This document shows, in pieces, positions 1 through 7,142 of a stretch of 8,138 nucleotides of DNA (positions are counted from its first letter, which is position 1; each line of letters begins with the position of its first letter). The notes beneath the pieces are model-generated. The model was not told the DNA's origin. It made no database searches and saw nothing but the letters and a program-made list of their open reading frames with translations. The translations under genes and the position numbers were made by a program. The stretch comes from Hyphomicrobiales bacterium (lineage in GTDB: Bacteria; Pseudomonadota; Alphaproteobacteria; Rhizobiales; Aestuariivirgaceae): positions 1 to 8,138 of the forward strand of contig JANXRO010000178.1 in NCBI GenBank assembly GCA_025356765.1. The letters run 5' to 3'.

Positions 1-1185
1 GTTGGCGGAAACAGTGGTTATGCTGGCTGGCGTTGAGGCCAAATTTGTAACAGTGAATGTGAATGGCCCACCGAAAGACCCTGCAGTGGTTTTTTGCAAT
101 GCAAATGTGGGTGGTTTGGGCGCGTTGCTAAATGTGCAAACGATCTTTGCAAACGGCTTTAGGTTGATAGCCGGAACTGTGATGACGCTGCCAGCAAGCG
201 TGCCAAAACTGGCGGGGTTTCCGGTGGTGCCTGAGTTTGTGTCTGTGCAACTGCCGCTTGATAATGTGAAATTGCTATTGGCAGCCTCGGTTAGCGTTAC
301 GGGATTTCCAATGTTGGTAACTGAAATAGAGCTGGGCGCAGCAGGTGCAGCCGTGCCCGCGGTGATGGTTGTTATATTGGCAGGTGCACCCGCCAGGTTG
401 GTTGCGGAAAAGCTGAACGGGCCACCCGCCACCACTGTTGTTATTTTTTGTATGGCCACCAACGGAATGGCTGGGTTTACAATGTTGGTGAACGTGCAGG
501 TTATTTGAGCCTTGGCGCGAATATTGGTGGCAGGAATTGTAAGAACTGCGCCTGCAAGCGTTCCGAATGTTCCAGCAGGATTGCCTGATGCAGCTGCATT
601 GCCATCTGAACAGGTGGCTGACGTGATCGAGAAGTTTGTGGCCACTGTTTCAGTAATTGTTACAGCTGTGCCAGTGGCGCTTGCCAAAATTGGCGTTGTT
701 ACGGTTGGGTATGGTGTTCCCACACTTGCCGTTGTGATGGCGGCTGGAGCAGAAGCAAGATTGGTCGATGTAAATGTGAACGGCCCGCCCGCTGATCCTA
801 ATGTGGTTTTTTGAACAGCAACAGTTGCCGCAGTGGCGGTGTTAACGGTGTTGGTAAGGGTGCAGGTTATTTGTGCAGCTGCCACTATGTTAGCAGCTGG
901 AATAGTGATCACATTGCCAGCTAAAGTTCCAAAGCTGGCCGGATTTCCGGTGATCGCGGCATTGGCATCTGTGCAGGTTACGGCCGATGCTGTGAAGTTT
1001 GTGGCGGGCGTTTCAGTGATGGTAACGGCGGTGTTGAAAGCCGTAATGTTAATGGCGGTGGGCGAAGCGGGCGTGGCCGTGTTTGTTGATGTTGTGGTGA
1101 TTGCTGTTGGCGCTGAAGCAAGATTTGTTGCACTGAAGGTGAACGGCCCGCCAACTGCGCCAGAGGTTATCTTCTGTAATGCCAC
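1..1185 (-). repeat. Tandem ~121-residue coding repeats in the adhesin-like gene
   Basis: Within the adhesin-like gene, units span 1185-823, 822-460, 459-106 and 105-1 (partial). The first two are 363 bp and the third is 354 bp. Shared landmarks are the (V/F)A-x-QK start, GGPF(T/S)F, T-N-L-A, a Cys-(T/S)-D segment, GNPA followed by FGTLAG, and the closing C-T-(F/L)-(T/S)-N. The units have diverged in sequence, so this is an old protein-domain array and not a recent slippage repeat. The array continues past the window edge. Confidence 0.85.
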
Positions 1186-2280
1186 AGTTGCGGGTTTGGC
1201 GGTGTTGGTAAATGTGCATGCAATAGAATCACCATAAACGGTGGATGCAAAGTTAAACGTGGTAACAGGCTGATTGGTGGGCACGGTAGTGGGCGAACCA
1301 GCAAAGCCATTTATGCAATTTAAGTTGGTTGTATATTGGTTCAGGTTGCTGACGCTGCCTGCGGCCATTTGTTCAACAACCGTTGCCGCAACACTGGAGG
1401 ACAATGTTGCAACTGCGCTGACAAATGGGCCACTGCCGGCACCTGTTGAAGTGGCGGATGACAATGTGCTGCCGTTGCTGGTTCCCATCAAACTATACGT
1501 AAATTGGTCTGCCGGGTTTGCGCGACTGCCGCTGATAACCTTGTTGGCCGTTATGGTGGAATATTGCACGGCAAGCATCACGCCTTGCAGCCCACCGGCC
1601 ACAAGTTGGACGTTTACTGTGGTGGGGCTGAGACTGCCCATGATATAGGCACCTACCGTGCCTGCAACGCCTGTGGTTACAAAAGTTGATGTGCCTGTGC
1701 CGCTGGCGGTGGGGTAAATTGCACCAGTGGTTGGCGGAACCTTATCATCTAACGCCCACGGACCGCCGTTAGTGGTGAAAGTTAAAGATTCGCTGGTATT
1801 GGTCGATTCTGCATCAGCAACCACCAATTTATATTGTCCGGTAGAAACCACACCATTGGGCGGTGTCACTTTGATACTGGACAGGGTTAAATTTACTGTG
1901 CCACCTGCCGCAGTATACAAAATGGGTTTGCCCGGAATACCCAAGAAGGCCGAGTTGCCGGTTGCAGCGCCGCTCCAGGCCGGGGCTGCCACCGGAACAA
2001 TAGTGTCTGTGCCAGGTGAGTTGCCAGAGAGGGTAAACGAGAAAATTGAGCCGTCAGATAATGTAATTGAAAACAGTTGGCCGCCTCCAAAAACTGTGGC
2101 GTTGTTATAAGTGGACATATCCATCCAGCAATAGGTTTGCCACGCAGGAGGCGCCGCACCTTGAGACGTGGCCGGGCCGCATGTTTGTACAGCAAGGGTT
2201 GCTGTGGTGGCAGCAAAAAGCATCGCCAAAGCCAACAAGACCGGCGCAAACACCTTTTTAAAAATGGCAGCAATCCACAT
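1..2280 (-). CDS. Large exported repeat protein, CshA-adhesin-like head (partial, C-terminus off window)
   Basis: An uninterrupted frame runs from ATG at 2280 to base 1 (760 codons, no stop). An in-frame TAA at 2286-2284 limits the start to TTG 2283 or ATG 2280. No clear Shine-Dalgarno is seen. Residues 1-31 look like a signal peptide (KK at 8-9, hydrophobic stretch, small residues before VQTCG). Residues about 34-180 hold WQTYCWMDMSTYN and LSDGS motifs, which resemble the CshA-type non-repetitive adhesin domain of proteobacterial surface proteins. A divergent repeat-like unit (about 234-365) follows. Then come units at 366-486, 487-607, 608-725 and a partial one from 726. Each starts V/F-A-x-QK, continues GGPF(T/S)F, has a mid-unit (L/I)TE and a Cys, and ends near C-T-(F/L)-(T/S)-N. 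The protein is Thr/Ala/Asn-rich with few charges, as expected of a secreted stalk. The repeat family (DUF11 or prealbumin-like/CnaB) and the adhesin role are inferred; reading frame and export signal are clear. Confidence 0.85.
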   Translation of the reverse strand, partial: MWIAAIFKKVFAPVLLALAMLFAATTATLAVQTCGPATSQGAAPPAWQTYCWMDMSTYNNATVFGGGQLFSITLSDGSIFSFTLSGNSPGTDTIVPVAAPAWSGAATGNSAFLGIPGKPILYTAAGGTVNLTLSSIKVTPPNGVVSTGQYKLVVADAESTNTSESLTFTTNGGPWALDDKVPPTTGAIYPTASGTGTSTFVTTGVAGTVGAYIMGSLSPTTVNVQLVAGGLQGVMLAVQYSTITANKVISGSRANPADQFTYSLMGTSNGSTLSSATSTGAGSGPFVSAVATLSSSVAATVVEQMAAGSVSNLNQYTTNLNCINGFAGSPTTVPTNQPVTTFNFASTVYGDSIACTFTNTAKPATVALQKITSGAVGGPFTFSATNLASAPTAITTTSTNTATPASPTAINITAFNTAVTITETPATNFTASAVTCTDANAAITGNPASFGTLAGNVITIPAANIVAAAQITCTLTNTVNTATAATVAVQKTTLGSAGGPFTFTSTNLASAPAAITTASVGTPYPTVTTPILASATGTAVTITETVATNFSITSATCSDGNAAASGNPAGTFGTLAGAVLTIPATNIRAKAQITCTFTNIVNPAIPLVAIQKITTVVAGGPFSFSATNLAGAPANITTITAGTAAPAAPSSISVTNIGNPVTLTEAANSNFTLSSGSCTDTNSGTTGNPASFGTLAGSVITVPAINLKPFAKIVCTFSNAPKPPTFALQKTTAGSFGGPFTFTVTNLASTPASITTVSAN

Positions 2281-2333
2281 CAATTAAAAACCAAATAGAA
2301 CGCCCAGAGGGACAGGTCTGGTCTAGTGGCAAC

Positions 2334-2363
2334 ATGGTTAATAGATGGTTGATAGAATGTTAA
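2334..2363 (-). promoter_or_regulatory. Triple half-site resembling a CtrA operator upstream of the adhesin-like gene
   Basis: Read on the minus strand, the gap contains TTAA, 7 nt, TCAA, 7 nt, TTAA followed by CCAT. On the plus strand these are ATGGTTAA (2334-2341), ATGGTTGA (2345-2352) and AATGTTAA (2356-2363), a tandem 11-bp pattern. The CtrA response regulator of alphaproteobacteria is known to bind TTAA-N7-TTAA, with TTAACCAT as a favoured half-site. Each adjacent pair here differs from that motif by one base, and both share the central TCAA. The site lies 54-83 bp upstream of the ATG at 2280. The PHP gene ends before it, so the adhesin-like gene is the natural target. CtrA control is inferred, and no convincing -35/-10 pair was recognised. 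Confidence 0.5.
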
Positions 2364-2370
2364 GTGGGGC

Positions 2371-3309
2371 TTACGTGAACTGTAATTCATCCCACCAGAA
2401 AGGGTTGCTCCACGCGCGTTTTATGCCGTGATCAATGACAGTTACGCGGAACCAGGGCGATGGCTTTTTAAGCAGCCAGCCTTGTTCAAGTTTCGATAAA
2501 TCGAATGTGGCCTTGGTTATGGCTTTTCCAGTTTTGACACAGGTTCTGGAATTGCCGCATACAACGGTGATTGTGTCCACTGGTGAACAGGAAATTGAAA
2601 TTTCTTTGCCATGAAGCTCTATTGAATGAATTTCTGGGCCTTGGCTGGAATAAAAGTTGCCGTCTTTCAGGCTTTGCAAAAGCTCTTCGGGGTCTAGGCT
2701 TTGTGTTTTAACATTGACCCATCCGCCAAAATGGTCGGGCGTTTTGAAATGAGCATCATCGGTTGCAAAGGCGCTGAGACGGCGGCCTTCATTCAACAAT
2801 TGGTCGAGAAGATAAAAGCCGTCTCCCAAATCATTTTCAATGGCACAGCCATGGTTATAAATTTCGACCCCGTGAGCGCTGTCTAATGCCCGGCCATCTT
2901 CGATTGTATAGCGAGACCAAGCGGGATGGGCAATGCCGATGAAGCCGCCAGCGGCGCGGGCACGGCGGGCAAGTTCTGGCCCCGTTTCATTTTCGCCGCA
3001 GGGGGCAAAATCCAAAGGTAAGCCAGCGGCCACAATGTGCCACAACTCACCAGCGCTGGTTTCAGGGGCATGAAGTTCAACGCCCAGCAGGGTTGTGAAA
3101 TCATTGCTGCGAAATTTGCGCGTATCGTTGATAGGCCATTTGTAGAGGGCGATGAAATGTTCGGACAACATTAAAAAATCATAGCCCGCGTTCTTATAGG
3201 CCGTCACAACACCTTCGGTGGGCAGGGCACCATCCGATTGACTAGAATGGGTGTGAATGTTGCCGCGCCAAAACCAGCCGGGCGACGAGAATGGTTTAAG
3301 AAGGGCCAT
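2371..3309 (-). CDS. PHP-domain metallohydrolase, CehA/McbA-like
   Basis: A 312-residue cytoplasmic protein with no signal peptide. It carries the full PHP metal-site pattern: H19-x-H21 with D26 (GNIHTHSSQSDG), H51 (LSEH), E78 (LGVELH), H91 (LWHIVAAG), H128 (GIAHPAW) and D185-x-H187 (TDDAH). These match the nine ligands of trinuclear PHP phosphoesterases. The layout, with W-RGNIHTH near the N-terminus and a beta-rich C-terminal region (about 225-312), resembles proteins annotated as CehA/McbA-family metallohydrolases. That family includes carbamate hydrolases, but most members have unknown substrates. Motif II has Glu where Asp is usual (SEH instead of TDH); the ligand His is kept. The ATG at 3309 sits 2 nt after the TAA of the upstream kup gene and has only a weak GAG-type ribosome site, which suggests translational coupling. 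The fold and metal site are well supported; the substrate is unknown. Confidence 0.88.
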   Translation of the reverse strand: MALLKPFSSPGWFWRGNIHTHSSQSDGALPTEGVVTAYKNAGYDFLMLSEHFIALYKWPINDTRKFRSNDFTTLLGVELHAPETSAGELWHIVAAGLPLDFAPCGENETGPELARRARAAGGFIGIAHPAWSRYTIEDGRALDSAHGVEIYNHGCAIENDLGDGFYLLDQLLNEGRRLSAFATDDAHFKTPDHFGGWVNVKTQSLDPEELLQSLKDGNFYSSQGPEIHSIELHGKEISISCSPVDTITVVCGNSRTCVKTGKAITKATFDLSKLEQGWLLKKPSPWFRVTVIDHGIKRAWSNPFWWDELQFT

Positions 3310-3311
3310 GT

Positions 3312-5195
3312 TTAAACACTCATTTGCATGCCAAGTTCAACCACACGATCTGGCGGAATTCGAAAAAATTCGATGGCGCGAGAAGATTGATTTACCAGCA
3401 TGATGAAAATCCTCTGCTGCCAAAACGGCATGGCTGATGTGGGTGACGTTTTGATAACGCGGCGGCCCAGAAAATAGGAAGCTTGGGCGGGGTCTATTTC
3501 CAAGCCTTGGCCAGCGCAAGCGCGCAACGCTGCTGGCACATCTGGCTGTTCCATATAACCAAATTTAGCATCCACCATCCACGCGCCAAGCGGGCCTTGC
3601 TTGACTGTGACGCGATCATTGTCCCAGCGGGGCACGGGCATGGTTTCAATATTAATGAAAACCAACTTATCGTGCAAAACGCGATTGTGTTTCAGGTTAT
3701 GCATCAAGGCTGATGGCGCATATTTTGCCGCCGTTTGCAAAAACACGGCAGCACCCGCCACACGCGCTGGTTGGCGGCGTTCTAAGCTTTCAAGAAGGCC
3801 AGAAAGTTCAACCGATTCACGATTGTATTTTTCGATGAGAATATTGCGGCCCCTTTGCCATGTGAGCATGATGGCGATGATCAAGGCGCCGATAAGCAAA
3901 GGTAGATAACCGCCATTTTCAATTTTCAATGCGTTGGCTGCAAAGAACACCAATTCAACGATGAAGATGAAAATGAGCGCTGGAATAACCAAGATCCTTG
4001 GCAGGAGGCGCACGTTCCAGAAAAAGAGAATTGACAATATTGCGTTGATCAACATCGCGGCGTTAACCGCGATACCATAGGCAGCAGCAAGGTTATTCGA
4101 GCTGCGGAATATAAGCACCAGCATGATGACGCCAAACATCAAAAGCCAATTGATCTGGCTGACATAGATCTGGCCGCTTTCGGTTTCAGATGTGTGGGTG
4201 ATGCCCATGCGCGGCAAAAGGTTGAGAGACATCGCCTGTTGGGCGATAGAAAACGCACCGGTGATAACGGCTTGGCTTGCAATAACTGTAACCAAGGTTG
4301 TGAGCACCACAAACGGGACCAATGCCCAAGTGGGGATCATCAAGAAGAACGGATCGCTTACCGCTTGTGGGTGGGCGATGACGAAAGCCCCTTGGCCCAT
4401 ATAATTCAGCACAAGGGCTGGAAACACGATGACGAGCCAAGCCAGACGGATGGGTTTTTTTCCGAAATGGCCCATATCTGCATAAAGTGCTTCGCCTCCG
4501 GTGACAGCCAAGAAAACACCACCAAAAACAAGCAAGGCAAGGCCTGGCCTGCTTATCAACATGGAAATTCCATACATTGGATTGAGCGCATAGAAAATTT
4601 CAAAATCATCGCTGATGTGCAGAAAGCCAATGGCCGCCAGCAAGATGAACCACAACAAAGTGACGGGAGCAAAAATTTTTGCAACACCAGCAGTGCCTTT
4701 GTATTGGAAAATGAAAAGGCAAAACAACACTGACAAGGTGATGGGTAAAATGAAAGGCGTGAAGCTTTCGCTGATGACAGAGAGGCCTTCAACAGCCGAG
4801 AGAACCGACATGGCAGGTGTGATGATGGCATCTCCAAAGAAAAAGCCAGCGCCAACGACACCAAGGCCGACGATTAATTTGGTGCGATTTTTCAAAATGT
4901 TTTGCACCAACACAACTTCAGAAAGAATGCCGCCTTCGCCATGATTGTCTGCTTGCATAATGATCAAAACATATTTCACTGTGACGATTAAAAACAATGC
5001 CCAGACAAGCAGCGAAATGACACCCAACACGGAAAGGCGCAGATCAGCGCCCGCATCGGTGACAGGCAAAAGCGCTTCACGCATTGTGTAAATTGGGCTG
5101 GTTCCAATATCGCCAAACACCACGCCGATTGAAGCAAAAGCGAGTTTGAGTTGGGGCGTGCTGAACACGCTTGCATTGGAATTGATTGAAGACAT
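3312..5195 (-). CDS. kup: Kup-family potassium uptake transporter, second of a tandem pair
   Basis: A 627-residue inner-membrane K+/H+ symporter of the KUP/HAK/KT family, close in length to E. coli Kup (622). Family signatures seen are GDIGTSPIY (28-36), ADN-x-GEGG (82-89), GDAIITPAMS through SAVEGL (121-138, with the conserved Glu at 136), VTGGEALYADMGHFG (231-245), VIASQAVITGAFS (304-316) and HTSETESGQIY (334-344). About 12 hydrophobic segments are visible up to residue 446, followed by a cytoplasmic C-terminal domain. ATG 5195 has GAAGGG 6 nt upstream and starts 17 nt after the preceding kup stop. Its stop is 2 nt before the PHP gene, so the three genes look co-transcribed. Against the upstream copy it aligns gap-free with about 74% identity (hand count). 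Nothing suggests inactivation. Confidence 0.95.
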   Translation of the reverse strand: MSSINSNASVFSTPQLKLAFASIGVVFGDIGTSPIYTMREALLPVTDAGADLRLSVLGVISLLVWALFLIVTVKYVLIIMQADNHGEGGILSEVVLVQNILKNRTKLIVGLGVVGAGFFFGDAIITPAMSVLSAVEGLSVISESFTPFILPITLSVLFCLFIFQYKGTAGVAKIFAPVTLLWFILLAAIGFLHISDDFEIFYALNPMYGISMLISRPGLALLVFGGVFLAVTGGEALYADMGHFGKKPIRLAWLVIVFPALVLNYMGQGAFVIAHPQAVSDPFFLMIPTWALVPFVVLTTLVTVIASQAVITGAFSIAQQAMSLNLLPRMGITHTSETESGQIYVSQINWLLMFGVIMLVLIFRSSNNLAAAYGIAVNAAMLINAILSILFFWNVRLLPRILVIPALIFIFIVELVFFAANALKIENGGYLPLLIGALIIAIMLTWQRGRNILIEKYNRESVELSGLLESLERRQPARVAGAAVFLQTAAKYAPSALMHNLKHNRVLHDKLVFINIETMPVPRWDNDRVTVKQGPLGAWMVDAKFGYMEQPDVPAALRACAGQGLEIDPAQASYFLGRRVIKTSPTSAMPFWQQRIFIMLVNQSSRAIEFFRIPPDRVVELGMQMSV

Positions 5196-5201
5196 AATTT
5201 G

Positions 5202-5207
5202 CCCTTC
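5202..5207 (-). promoter_or_regulatory. Ribosome binding site of the second kup gene
   Basis: On the minus strand, GAAGGG lies 6 nt before ATG 5195, inside the 17-nt gap after the TAG of the first kup gene. It fixes the start of the second gene and supports one polycistronic message. Confidence 0.75.
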
Positions 5208-5212
5208 AGCAG

Positions 5213-7096
5213 CTAAACACTCATTTGCATGCCGAGTTCGACAACGCGGTCGGGCGGGATGCGGAAAAACTCTATAGCGCGTGCCGATTGGTTGGCCAGC
5301 ATGATAAATATACGCTGCTGCCAGAACGGCATTGCAGAAGTGTTAGAGGTTTTGATGACTCGGCGGCCAAGGAAATAAGAGGCTTGGTTTGGATCTATCT
5401 CTAAACCTTTTTCAGCACAGCTACGCAAAATTGCGGGCACATCTGGTTGTTCCATATAACCAAATTTGGCATCCACCATCCACGCACCCATCGGGCCTTG
5501 GGTGACTTCAACGCGGTCTTCTTCCCAGCGCGGTTGCTCAGTTGTTTTAATCGACAAAAACACCAACTTGTCGTGCAAAACGCGATTGTGCTTTAAATTA
5601 TGCATCAATGCTGAAGGCGCATATTTTCGATCTGTTTGCATGAACACTGCGGCACCTGCAACGCGGGCCGGTTGGCGGCGTTCCAAACTTTCAAGCAGAG
5701 GAATGAGTTCAATCGATTCCTTCTTTAACTTGTTGGTGAGAAGTTTCGCGCCTTTCATCCATGTCATCATCAGAAGAATAATTGTCGCGCCAATCAGTGC
5801 TGGCATGTAGCCGCCGTGTGGAATTTTCAACAGGTTAGCAGCATAGAATGTAGCTTCAACAATAAAAACAAAGATGAGGGCAGGGATGGCAATAAATCTT
5901 GGCAGGCTGCGTGATTGCCAAAAGAACACCATGCCCAAAGCCGTATCAACCAACATAGACGTGTTGACGGCAACGCCATAGGCCGAAGCCAAATTATCGG
6001 ATGACTTAAACACCAACACCAGCAAGATAACGCCACACATGATCATCCAATTGATTTGGCCAATATAAATTTGGCCGCTTTCCGTTTCGGATGTGTGAGT
6101 GATGATCATGCGCGGGAACAGGCCCAAGGCAATGGCTTGTTGTGCAATTGAAAATGCGCCGGTGATAACTGCTTGGCTGGCAATTACCGTTACCATTGTT
6201 GCCATAATAACGATGGGGATCAAGCCCCACGCGGGGATCATCAAAAAGAACGGGTTTTCAACGGCCTCTGGGTGGGCAATAACAAATGCGCCTTGGCCCA
6301 AATAATTGCAAAACAAACCTGGCAAAACAACGAACAGCCAAGCGAGGCGAATTGGGGTTTTGCCAAAGTGGCCCATGTCTGCATAAAGCGCCTCGCCGCC
6401 GGTGACTGACAGAAATACGCCGCCAAATACCAGCAGGGCCAAGCCCGGATGTTCAATCAACATCATCACACCATGCATGGGGTTGAACGCATAGAAAATT
6501 TCAAAATCATCGGCGATGTGGCGAATGCCAACCAAGGCCAAGATGATGAACCAAGCAAATGTTACGGGTGCAAAAATTGCTGCCACGCCGCCTGTGCCTT
6601 TATATTGAAACAAGAAAAGCGTGAACAACACACCCAAGGTTAGCGGAACCACAAAAGGTTGGAAGCCTGGGTTGATGACTTGCAAGCCCTCAACGGCAGA
6701 TAACACTGACATGGCTGGCGTTATCATGGCATCGCCGAAAAAGAACGCGGCGCCAATGATGCCAAGGCCTAAAATGATTCCGCCTTTTTTCTTCAGCAGT
6801 GTTTCAACCAAAACCACCAAAGACAAAATGCCGCCTTCGCCGCGGTTATCGGCGCGCATCAACATGATGACGTATTTCAAAGTTACGACAATGAGCAAAG
6901 CCCAAAGCAAAAGAGAAACAACGCCCAAAACGCTTTCGCGCAGATCGCCGCCTGCTGCGGTGACATGGTGCAAAGCTTCACGCATGGCGTAAAGCGGGCT
7001 TGTGCCAATATCTCCGAAAACAACGCCAATGGATGCGAAAGCCAATTTAAGGCTTGGCTTGCTAAAAACAGATTTTGAACTGCTAGCGCTGGTCAT
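5213..7096 (-). CDS. kup: Kup-family potassium uptake transporter, first of a tandem pair
   Basis: Inner-membrane K+/H+ symporter of the KUP family, 627 residues from ATG 7096. Visible signatures are GDIGTSPLY (28-36), RADN-x-GEGG (81-89), GDAMITPAMS with SAVEGL (121-138, Glu 136), VTGGEALYADMGHFG (231-245), VIASQAVITGAFS (304-316) and HTSETESGQIY (334-344). About 12 membrane segments are followed by a C-terminal cytoplasmic part from about 450. The frame is open to a TTG at 7156, adding 20 residues and overlapping the mepA stop. ATG 7096 is preferred because it gives exactly the length of the neighbouring paralogue, its N-terminus aligns with it, and the TTG lacks a ribosome site. It starts 46 nt after mepA. 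Housing two Kup copies side by side suggests different affinity, pH or expression settings, but the sequence does not say which. Confidence 0.95.
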   Translation of the reverse strand: MTSASSSKSVFSKPSLKLAFASIGVVFGDIGTSPLYAMREALHHVTAAGGDLRESVLGVVSLLLWALLIVVTLKYVIMLMRADNRGEGGILSLVVLVETLLKKKGGIILGLGIIGAAFFFGDAMITPAMSVLSAVEGLQVINPGFQPFVVPLTLGVLFTLFLFQYKGTGGVAAIFAPVTFAWFIILALVGIRHIADDFEIFYAFNPMHGVMMLIEHPGLALLVFGGVFLSVTGGEALYADMGHFGKTPIRLAWLFVVLPGLFCNYLGQGAFVIAHPEAVENPFFLMIPAWGLIPIVIMATMVTVIASQAVITGAFSIAQQAIALGLFPRMIITHTSETESGQIYIGQINWMIMCGVILLVLVFKSSDNLASAYGVAVNTSMLVDTALGMVFFWQSRSLPRFIAIPALIFVFIVEATFYAANLLKIPHGGYMPALIGATIILLMMTWMKGAKLLTNKLKKESIELIPLLESLERRQPARVAGAAVFMQTDRKYAPSALMHNLKHNRVLHDKLVFLSIKTTEQPRWEEDRVEVTQGPMGAWMVDAKFGYMEQPDVPAILRSCAEKGLEIDPNQASYFLGRRVIKTSNTSAMPFWQQRIFIMLANQSARAIEFFRIPPDRVVELGMQMSV

Positions 7097-7101
7097 CCAA
7101 G

Positions 7102-7108
7102 CCCCCCC
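7102..7108 (-). promoter_or_regulatory. Seven-G tract and small hairpin at the start of the first kup gene
   Basis: On the minus strand, GGGGGGG ends 5 nt before ATG 7096, where the ribosome site should be. No ordinary AGGAGG-like site is present. Immediately upstream, CAGTG-GCC-CACTG (7108-7120) can fold into a short 5-6 bp hairpin abutting the G tract. The tract may act as an unusual ribosome site; any regulatory effect of the hairpin is speculative. Confidence 0.35.
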
Positions 7109-7142
7109 AGTGGGCCACTGTTTCTGCTTGCCAAAAGTCCCG

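Noticed and set aside
2..1648. A string of plus-strand open frames (2-508, 512-814, 833-1237, 1274-1648) coding Val/Ala-rich repetitive proteins
   Set aside because: They are antisense to the single uninterrupted minus-strand frame from 2280 to 1, which has a signal peptide and recognisable motifs. The plus-strand repeats mirror its repeat units, and stops break them up.
1893..2273. Minus-strand frame of 126 codons near the start of the adhesin-like gene
   Set aside because: It is shifted relative to the long frame starting at 2280, is rich in Arg/Leu/Pro without motifs, and stops early. The other frame continues through the repeat array.
2304..2321. CCAGA/TCTGG inverted repeat in the gap after the PHP gene as a terminator
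   Set aside because: The stem is only 5 bp with an 8-nt loop, and no T run follows directly in the direction of transcription (the TTTTT comes after a 14-nt interruption).
4186..4944. Several plus- and minus-strand frames of 70-179 codons inside the kup genes
   Set aside because: They lie within well-supported Kup coding sequence in other frames and recur at the matching place in both copies (for example 4192-4404 and 6099-6305), as expected of shadows of homologous genes.
3312..7096. Recent duplication or assembly artefact creating the two kup copies
   Set aside because: The copies differ at many silent and replacement positions and have different stop codons (TAG and TAA) and different upstream sequences, so they are an old, genuine tandem pair.
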